A stretch of 11,240 nt of DNA from Facklamia sp964471435 (GTDB taxonomy: Bacteria > Bacillota > Bacilli > Lactobacillales > Aerococcaceae): assembly GCA_964471435.1 (NCBI GenBank), contig CAYYGA010000045.1:1-11240 (forward strand), given 5' to 3'. The position numbers and the translations under genes were made by a program. Below the pieces are notes generated by a model, which was not told the origin of the DNA, did not search any database, and saw only the letters and a program-made list of their open reading frames with translations. Below, one piece after another: positions 6,590 to 11,240 of the stretch (within the stretch, counting starts at the first letter, position 1; every line of letters starts with the position of its first letter).

Positions 6590-7839
6590 TAATTCAGCTC
6601 CTTCGGAAGGGTTAACTCTTGTATAAAAGTAGCATCTTCAATTTCGGTTGATAATAACCACTTTTCTTGGTCGACAATTTTCATCAAATTGGTTAAGCCA
6701 AGTCCGCGACCTTCTCCTTTAATGGACACATCTTTTTGATAGATGGATGCTACATTAAAGGCTTCAAGATTTTTTTCAAAAGGGTTGGTAATCAGAATAA
6801 TCCAATAGTCTTCATCGTCAATAAAAGCAATTCTTAGGATACCATTTAAGTTTTCTTGCATGGCTTCAATAGCGTTATCTAATAAGATGCCTAAGGCTTT
6901 TGTTAAGCTGATTGTTTTTTCTACTTTTAAATCCGTCTCTTCTGATATTTCTAAGTTAAACTTGATACCTAAGGAATCAGCGTAGATGAGCTTGGTGTAA
7001 ATTAAATGACGTAAAGGGGGGTTGTTCAAATGAATTAGTTCTGTTAATTCAAGTTGATCATTCCGTTTGAATTCACCTACTTGATGGTCTAAAAACTTTT
7101 TGATTGCTTGATAATCTTCCTCAAGCAGCCAGCCTTGAAAACTCAAGAGAGTATTTTGATAATCATGGCGGAATTGTCGCATTTCATCATATTGCTTTTT
7201 TAACAGATTAGCATAATCTTCATCTATTTTTAGTTGAGCCTTTTGACTAGCCAGGTGAGTTCTTTGAGTATAAGAATATTGAAAAAAGACGAGTGTAAAA
7301 AAGAAAAGGGTGAAAAATACGATTAAGACAGCTGATAATATATCATTTAAGGTGGACTGGCCATAAAATAAATAGGCAAAGTGGGATTGCAAATGACGGT
7401 AATAAAGCACTAGATAAAGTAATAGCAGGGGAATGTAAAGGTTAGACTGGGCTGGTGGCAGTTTAGTTAGAATAAGCCGTTCAATGAAGCTGTAAAGGGC
7501 GAGACGGATAAAAATAAAACTTTGATTGAGCCAAAAAGAATTAACGGTCAAAGCATCAGGAAAAGTCTCTATCAGCCAACTATCAAAAGCTAAATTTAAT
7601 AAGGCAATCAAAGGATAGAGGAAGGTTTTTTGCATTTGCTTTTCACCCGAATATGCCACTACAGTAAACAAAACAAATAAGACCATACCCTCGAGAATAT
7701 CGCCATAAATAGGAGTGATCTGTCTAATAGCAAGTAAGCCACTAATTAAGAGTAAGTGTCCCGCTGCTGAAACTTTGGGTTTTAAAAAGTAAAAAGCGGC
7801 TGCTTGTTGTAAACTTCGCATTATTTGGAATAGATTCAT
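6589..7839 (-). CDS. HPK10-type membrane sensor histidine kinase (AgrC/ComD-like)
   Basis: 416 residues from ATG 7839. The N-terminal half is a run of about six hydrophobic membrane segments, followed by a coiled linker and a cytoplasmic kinase domain. The phospho-acceptor lies in QFRHDYQN (His225), the N-box in LLDNAIEAM (Asn322), and the G-box in GRGLGLTN. FRHDYxN with a GHKL ATPase and a polytopic sensor domain is the signature of peptide-pheromone receptors such as AgrC, ComD and PlnB. The frame stays open to a TTG at 7881 (430 residues), but that codon has no ribosome site; ATG 7839 has only a weak, distant GTGAG. The response regulator follows with a one-base overlap. The signal is unknown: no AgrD-, AgrB- or ComC-like gene is seen nearby. 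Confidence 0.9.
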   Translation of the reverse strand: MNLFQIMRSLQQAAAFYFLKPKVSAAGHLLLISGLLAIRQITPIYGDILEGMVLFVLFTVVAYSGEKQMQKTFLYPLIALLNLAFDSWLIETFPDALTVNSFWLNQSFIFIRLALYSFIERLILTKLPPAQSNLYIPLLLLYLVLYYRHLQSHFAYLFYGQSTLNDILSAVLIVFFTLFFFTLVFFQYSYTQRTHLASQKAQLKIDEDYANLLKKQYDEMRQFRHDYQNTLLSFQGWLLEEDYQAIKKFLDHQVGEFKRNDQLELTELIHLNNPPLRHLIYTKLIYADSLGIKFNLEISEETDLKVEKTISLTKALGILLDNAIEAMQENLNGILRIAFIDDEDYWIILITNPFEKNLEAFNVASIYQKDVSIKGEGRGLGLTNLMKIVDQEKWLLSTEIEDATFIQELTLPKELN

Positions 7840-7884
7840 TAAAAAATCAAACTCACTTTCAACCAAATGAGTGAAAAACAATCG

Positions 7885-7969
7885 TTTAAGAGTTTTTTCA
7901 CTTTAATTGTTAATATAAAAGTATACTAAGAGTGAGAAAGAAAAGGATTACATTTATTCTAAGTATAAT
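7885..7969 (+). promoter_or_regulatory. Putative activated promoter of the exported-protein operon
   Basis: A perfect TATAAT lies at 7964-7969, 36 bases before ATG 8005, but the position 17 bases upstream (7941-7946, AAAAGG) is no -35 box, which suggests dependence on an activator. Upstream are three related 9-mers: TTTAAGAGT (7885-7893), TTTAATTGT (7902-7910) and ACTAAGAGT (7925-7933). They resemble the inverted form of AgrA-type half-sites (ACAGTTAAG), but their spacings of 17 and 23 do not match the usual period of about 21. Control by the adjacent LytTR regulator is inference. Confidence 0.35.
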
Positions 7970-7984
7970 ATTTTTTAAAGTCAA
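7956..7984 (-). promoter_or_regulatory. Promoter of the histidine kinase-response regulator operon
   Basis: Read on the minus strand, -35 TTGACT (7979-7984), a 17-base spacer and -10 TAGAAT (7956-7961) form a good sigma-A promoter. The predicted start near 7949 leaves a leader of about 110 bases before ATG 7839. It is interleaved with the -10 box of the divergent promoter (7964-7969), so the two directions probably compete for polymerase. Confidence 0.6.
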
Positions 7985-8004
7985 TAATGGAAAGGAAGAG
8001 GATT

Positions 8005-8441
8005 ATGTTAAAAAGAATAGCTGTTTTTAGTCTGCTTTTAATCACTCTAGTCACTCCCTCAACCGCAAATGCCCAAACGGAAGTNNNNNNNNNNNNNNNN
8101 NNNNNNNNNNNNNNNNNNNNNNNNNNNNNNNNNNNNNNNNNNNNNNNNNNNNNNNNNNNNNNNNNNNNNNNNNNNNNNNNNNNNTCTATCAAGAAGTGAG
8201 CCAGTTGATTGAACCTGGGATGAAAAGAGAGGCTGTCACCTTTTTATTACAAGAACGGATTCCAGGCGTTTACCAGCATCAAGATTTTTATTTAATCAGT
8301 CAACCTTACATATATCTTTCACAAAATCTTTGGATAGTGGAAGCTCTCGGGACCCGCGTATTAAGATTTGAACTTTCCAATGACCTAGAAGAAATCACTG
8401 ACGATTTCGGGGTTAGCTATTTAAGAGAGGACGACAATTAA
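8005..8441 (+). CDS. Small exported protein of unknown function, interrupted by an assembly gap
   Basis: The N-terminus MLKRIAVFSLLLITLVTPST followed by ANAQTEV is a signal peptide with a clear cleavage site after ANA (residue 23). ATG 8005 is preferred over the upstream in-frame ATG 7987 because AAGGAAGAGG lies directly before it. The frame then runs into 100 N (8085-8184) and reappears as YQEVSQLIEPGMKREAVTFL and onward to the stop at 8441. The two halves are out of frame if the gap is taken as exactly 100 bases, which fits an arbitrary gap length. The piece IEPGMKREAVTFLLQERIPG resembles the start of BamE/SmpA-type small domains (xPGMxxxxVxxLL), a weak motif-level similarity. The next gene begins one base after its stop. 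Confidence 0.65.
8085..8184. other. Assembly gap (100 N) inside the exported-protein gene
   Basis: Exactly 100 N, a conventional filler. Unlike the gap at 5460, its flanks share no duplicated sequence. Missing here are the middle of the small exported protein and possibly more, including a second gene if the gap is long. Confidence 0.9.
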
Positions 8442-8442
8442 A

Positions 8443-9114
8443 ATGAAAAAATTGTTAAACTTTAAAGCCTTATACTTAGGTTTTCTGTCACTTTTGTCAG
8501 TTATTTTTATTTCGTCTAACTCCGTGATGCATGCCCAAGAGTCAAGCCTGACAACAGAAATCCCATTTTCTGGTGTGTATGTTAATCAAGAGGCTACTAG
8601 TGAAATAAAAGAATTATACTTTTATGCGGACCAGAAGGTGGTATTAATTTCACTTAATCCGGATTATACCGGTCTGGAAACAATTTTCCCTCTTTATAGT
8701 GCCCTCAATAATCCAGAATTAGTAATCACCCCTCAAAAAGATCATGATGCAGAAGCAGAAGCCTTGGTCCTCAATCAAATCATGCCTGACTATGCTCAAA
8801 TTTATGCAGCAGTTGCTGAAGAAATCACCCCTTCAACTCCCTTTGCAGAAGCAGAATTAAGAGTAAATTTTAAAGCACCCGGACTCTATCGGCTAGAAGC
8901 TTTTAATTGGAACACTCCCAGAAGTGATAATTATATTCTTTCACAACCACTTATTGAGTCTCAGGGACAAGATTATTTCTTTAACATGTATAACCTACCT
9001 GTGTTAGCTTTGACATCTAATTTAAATGATGAGACCTTAGTAAATGAAAGAGGACAGATTTTTGAAAAAACGGCTGATACCTTGCCTGAGTTGGACGCTT
9101 TGATGGATCAATAA
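8443..9114 (+). CDS. Exported protein of unknown function
   Basis: 223 residues. A basic start (MKKLLNFK), a hydrophobic core to about residue 27 and the sequence VMHAQESS give a signal peptide, probably cut after A31. The mature part of about 192 residues is acidic, with many aromatic residues and no further membrane segment, lipobox, LPXTG motif or cysteine. No family is recognised. Its segment GLYRLEAFNWNTP could belong to a beta-rich surface or secreted domain, but that is a guess. It starts one base after the stop of the preceding exported protein, with AGAGAGG 12 bases upstream, so the two are almost certainly co-expressed. Their divergent position next to an AgrCA-like pair suggests regulation by it. 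Confidence 0.85.
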   Translation: MKKLLNFKALYLGFLSLLSVIFISSNSVMHAQESSLTTEIPFSGVYVNQEATSEIKELYFYADQKVVLISLNPDYTGLETIFPLYSALNNPELVITPQKDHDAEAEALVLNQIMPDYAQIYAAVAEEITPSTPFAEAELRVNFKAPGLYRLEAFNWNTPRSDNYILSQPLIESQGQDYFFNMYNLPVLALTSNLNDETLVNERGQIFEKTADTLPELDALMDQ

Positions 9115-9131
9115 AATAATATTGATAAGAA

Positions 9132-9170
9132 AAGGACGGCTCAGTGTGACATGAGGCCGTCCTTAATTTT
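9132..9170. terminator. Bidirectional terminator between convergent operons
   Basis: AAGGACGGC (9132-9140) pairs perfectly with GCCGTCCTT (9156-9164), extended by TCA/TGA (9141-9143 with 9152-9154). AATTTT follows on the plus strand and TTTTCTTATC on the minus strand. It lies between the stop of the exported protein (9114) and the stop of the acetyltransferase (9178), so it serves both. Confidence 0.88.
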
Positions 9171-9177
9171 ATGGATA

Positions 9178-9816
9178 TTAATTATCTAAGACTTCTAAAT
9201 TGACATTAGGATCGTGGATAGACTTTTTAAAATCAACTAGGTCGGCCAGAGAAGAAGAATGATTGTCAAAATCTTTTTTTAAAATGGCATAGACCACCGA
9301 GTCGACCAGGCCTAGATTATTGAGGTTGCCCTGGCGGTGGGTGCCTTCGTAAAGCATACCGGCTTTTTCCATGACTTTGCCTGAAGCCTTGTTGCGGCTG
9401 TCGTAGGTGGCAAAGATCCGGTTGACGTCGGCTTCTTCAAATAAAAAGCGGATGACTTCTTTTAAAGCCTGGGTCATATAGCCCTGGCCCCAGAACTTTT
9501 TACTGAGCACATAGCCGATTTCGCAGGCGTTGATATCGTGCGAAAACTTGACCATGCTGATACTGCCGATAACGGTGTCGGGTTCGTCTTTTACCGCAAT
9601 TGCCCAATTGTAATACCAAGGGTGCTGGTAATTATTAACCCACTCACTGACGATTTTTTCGGTCACTTCAAGGGATTCGTGGGCCGGCCAGGTCAGATAG
9701 GTGACGTTGGAAGGATGTCCAGCCCAGTTATCAAACATGGCGGGGGCGTCGCTTAATTTAAAGGGACGCAAGATTAACTTTTCGGTGTTGAGTGTTTTGG
9801 TTCCGAGAGCTTTCAT
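9178..9816 (-). CDS. GNAT-family N-acetyltransferase (RimJ/RimL type)
   Basis: A 212-residue acetyl-CoA-dependent acetyltransferase. It opens with the RimJ/RimL-type segment TEKLILRPFKLSDAPAMFDN. The acetyl-CoA pyrophosphate loop is in GYVLSKKFWGQGYMTQAL (loop residues about 108-113), and the conserved Asn/Ser region is in DSRNKASGKVMEKAGM (N142, S145). About 30 extra residues follow the usual end near residue 183. GGAGG lies 9 bases before the ATG. The gene begins 21 bases after the stop of the P-loop kinase gene and probably shares its transcript. Members acetylate ribosomal-protein N-termini or small molecules; the substrate here is not evident. Confidence 0.92.
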   Translation of the reverse strand: MKALGTKTLNTEKLILRPFKLSDAPAMFDNWAGHPSNVTYLTWPAHESLEVTEKIVSEWVNNYQHPWYYNWAIAVKDEPDTVIGSISMVKFSHDINACEIGYVLSKKFWGQGYMTQALKEVIRFLFEEADVNRIFATYDSRNKASGKVMEKAGMLYEGTHRQGNLNNLGLVDSVVYAILKKDFDNHSSSLADLVDFKKSIHDPNVNLEVLDN

Positions 9817-9837
9817 ATGTTGTTTCCTCCAGTATGA

Positions 9838-10344
9838 CTATAGTTGGTTACTTTTTAACCAAGTGGTTAATTGCTTTTTATTTTTAAAAATCAGGCAGCT
9901 TTTAGCCGGGTAGTGGTTTAAGAGCTGCACAACTTGTGGGCGTTGGTGGCGGTTGAAGAGGCGGGTGTAGTTTAAAAATTCCAAGTCCCAGTGTTCGATG
10001 TTGTGGCCGCCCATATCGGAGCGCGGTTGGTTGTGATGCTTGAGGTAGCGTTTTAAAATGCCTGCCACTGCTGAACGGGAAGGGTAGTCGAGAAAAATGA
10101 CGGTGTCTGCTTGTTTAAGGCGCATGTCCATGGTGGATAAATAATTACCGTCGATAATCCAGCGGTCTTGGTGGAGAATGGTTTGTTGGGCTTGTATAAA
10201 TTCTTCTGATGAGACAGTCTGCCAGTTTTCCCGCCAGTAAAGCTGGTCCAAATGATAGAGGGGCAGCTTTAATTTATGGGCCAGGCTTTTGGCTAAGGTG
10301 GATTTGCCGGTGCCGGGACTGCCGATAATAATGATTTTCTGCAT
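9838..10344 (-). CDS. FlaR-like P-loop nucleotide kinase (often named DNA topology modulation protein)
   Basis: 168 residues, the size of a small nucleoside-monophosphate-kinase-like ATPase. Walker A is GSPGTGKS (8-15). The features typical of FlaR-type proteins follow: LDQLYWRENW (32-41), WIIDGNY (62-68), and a DYPSR segment after the central strand VIFL. Such proteins are related to adenylate and shikimate kinases. The name topology modulation protein comes from an early genetic observation and does not establish a biochemical role; the substrate is unknown. GGAAG precedes the ATG by 4 bases. An extended -10 promoter at 10428-10436 probably starts the transcript that continues into the acetyltransferase. 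Confidence 0.85.
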   Translation of the reverse strand: MQKIIIIGSPGTGKSTLAKSLAHKLKLPLYHLDQLYWRENWQTVSSEEFIQAQQTILHQDRWIIDGNYLSTMDMRLKQADTVIFLDYPSRSAVAGILKRYLKHHNQPRSDMGGHNIEHWDLEFLNYTRLFNRHQRPQVVQLLNHYPAKSCLIFKNKKQLTTWLKSNQL

Positions 10345-10427
10345 CCGTCTTCCTTCTTTCTTTATCCCTGGCGGATTCCAATAAGAAAAGAGGCTTTTCT
10401 GGTTTAAAGTGTTTCTATTTGAAAATA

Positions 10428-10436
10428 ATTATAGCA
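10428..10436 (-). promoter_or_regulatory. Extended -10 promoter for the kinase-acetyltransferase operon
   Basis: On the minus strand the motif TGCTATAAT is a full extended -10 element (TGnTATAAT). There is no good -35 box at the proper distance, which extended -10 promoters tolerate. Transcription would start near 10421, giving a leader of about 75 bases that contains a small hairpin, AGAAAAG-CCT-CTTTTCT (10384-10400 on the plus strand). Confidence 0.5.
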
Positions 10437-10496
10437 TTGATTCTTAGATTTCTCTTTTAAATACATTTTTTATTACACTATAAGAAGCAAAATTAA

Positions 10497-10535
10497 TTAG
10501 CAAAGTCATGATTTACATGATGACGACTTTGCTAA
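10497..10535. other. 11-bp stem-loop between asd and the kinase operon
   Basis: TTAGCAAAGTC (10497-10507) pairs perfectly with GACTTTGCTAA (10525-10535) around a 17-base loop. On the minus strand TTAATTTT follows, so it could be a second, weaker terminator behind asd. On the plus strand a T-rich stretch begins only 8 bases later. The intergenic space 10345-10631 otherwise holds only the promoter and the asd terminator; no small gene is credible. Confidence 0.45.
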
Positions 10536-10580
10536 AATAAACTATTTTTGTTATATATGATTAGTTGTCACCAAATAAAA

Positions 10581-10623
10581 AAAGTCTTTCTAAGCTCGAG
10601 CTAAGTGAGCTTAGAAAGACTTT
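10581..10623 (-). terminator. Rho-independent terminator of asd
   Basis: A perfect 17-bp stem: 10581-10597 pairs with 10607-10623 around a 9-base loop. On the minus strand it begins 8 bases after the asd stop codon and is followed by TTTTATTTG. Confidence 0.93.
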
Positions 10624-10631
10624 ATTGATTC

Positions 10632-11240
10632 TTAAGAAGCTACTTTTTCAGGGACTAAGCCAGCTTCGACTAAGGCTTCAGCAATTTGAACCGAGTTAGT
10701 GGCGGCGCCCTTACGGATGTTATCGGCAACTACCCAGAGATTCAAGCCATGTTCCACCGAATCGTCCCGGCGGATCCGGCCGACATAGACTTCATCGGTT
10801 TCATCCACAAATTCAGTTAAGGGATATTCTTCTTTGGCCAGGTCATCTTGGACGACGACACCCGGATAGGCGGCCAGTTCTTTTTTGATGGTTTCCAGAT
10901 CGAATTCTTTTTCAAATTCCAAATTCACGCTGACGGCGTGGCCGTTTAGAATCGGGACGCGCACTGCGGTAGAAGTGATGCGGATACTGTCATCGGATAA
11001 AATCTTTTTAGTTTCATCAATCATTTTCTGCTCTTCTTTAGTGTAGCCATTTTCCAAAAAGACATCGATTTGCGGTAGCACTGATTTTTTAATGTTATGA
11101 GCAAATTTATTGGTAGTCCCATTTTCCAAATCAGCAATACCGTCAACACCGGCTCCTGAAACGGATTGGTAGGTGTTATAAACAATGCGTTTGATGCCGT
11201 ATTTTTGTAAAGGGGCTAAAGGAACGACCGACTGGATGGT
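10632..11240 (-). CDS. asd: Aspartate-semialdehyde dehydrogenase, C-terminal 202 residues (5' end outside the window)
   Basis: The frame is open to the window edge; the TTG at 11129 is internal. The visible protein begins TIQSVVPLAPL, so the catalytic Cys of the family motif NCSTIQ is just outside. TYQSVSGAG carries the conserved active-site Gln, VRVPILNGH the conserved Arg and His, and DNIRKGAATNSVQIAE the usual C-terminal helix. The enzyme reduces aspartyl phosphate with NADPH to aspartate semialdehyde, the branch point to lysine/diaminopimelate, threonine and methionine. Two things are unusual: GHAVSV stands where most Bacillota have HSESV, and the loop between SGAG and PQID is about 15-20 residues shorter than in Bacillus and Streptococcus proteins as I recall them. 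It ends at its own terminator. Confidence 0.95.
   Translation of the reverse strand, partial: TIQSVVPLAPLQKYGIKRIVYNTYQSVSGAGVDGIADLENGTTNKFAHNIKKSVLPQIDVFLENGYTKEEQKMIDETKKILSDDSIRITSTAVRVPILNGHAVSVNLEFEKEFDLETIKKELAAYPGVVVQDDLAKEEYPLTEFVDETDEVYVGRIRRDDSVEHGLNLWVVADNIRKGAATNSVQIAEALVEAGLVPEKVAS

Noticed and set aside
6589..7881. Histidine kinase starting at TTG 7881
   Set aside because: No ribosome site precedes the TTG; ATG 7839 begins closer to the first membrane segment. The longer form cannot be fully excluded.
7959..8192. Minus-strand open frame across the second gap
   Set aside because: It is antisense to the signal-peptide gene at 8005 and depends on unknown bases.
9538..9913. Plus-strand open frames over the acetyltransferase and kinase genes
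   Set aside because: They are antisense to two well-supported genes with recognisable motifs and lack ribosome sites.
10632..11129. asd starting at TTG 11129
   Set aside because: The frame is open to the window end and the upstream codons encode the conserved TIQ and TYQSVSGAG segments, so the TTG is internal.

Overview
The window looks like chromosomal DNA from a low-GC Gram-positive bacterium (Bacillota, probably Lactobacillales; an Aerococcaceae-like genome is possible but unproven). The grounds are strong AAGGAGG-type ribosome sites, Bacillota-type promoters, an AgrC/AgrA-type two-component pair and a heterodimeric ABC exporter of the BmrCD/EfrAB/SatAB kind. Two runs of exactly 100 N (5460-5559 and 8085-8184) show that it is a scaffold with two unresolved joins.

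Layout. Positions 1-147 hold a structured repeat. A promoter with two TGACA-type operator palindromes (292-341) drives a TetR-family regulator and two half-size ABC exporter subunits (368-4508), ending at a strong terminator (4534-4580). From 4509 to 5845 there is no credible gene. Instead this 1.3-kb stretch contains a cloverleaf-like element with long terminal inverted repeats (4609-4786), an inverted second copy of the window-start repeat (4911-5030), further hairpins, a GC-rich 41-bp tandem array whose units form hairpins (5189-5434), an assembly gap inside that array, and a second terminator that is a sister of the first.

On the minus strand, a LytTR response regulator and its HPK10-type membrane histidine kinase (5846-7839) form a coupled pair with no visible peptide or peptide-processing gene. 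Facing away from the kinase promoter are two exported proteins of unknown function (8005-8441, broken by the second gap, and 8443-9114). They are the most likely local targets or partners of the two-component system. Their operon meets a minus-strand operon (a FlaR-like P-loop nucleotide kinase followed by a GNAT acetyltransferase) at a bidirectional terminator. The right edge holds the C-terminal 202 residues of aspartate-semialdehyde dehydrogenase (asd), minus strand, followed by a perfect terminator.

The most unusual content is non-coding. The two copies of the window-start repeat differ by paired, compensatory substitutions, as do the two sister terminators, which implies that the folded form is being maintained. 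The 41-bp hairpin array and the orphan AgrCA-like system with its exported neighbours are the other points worth following up.
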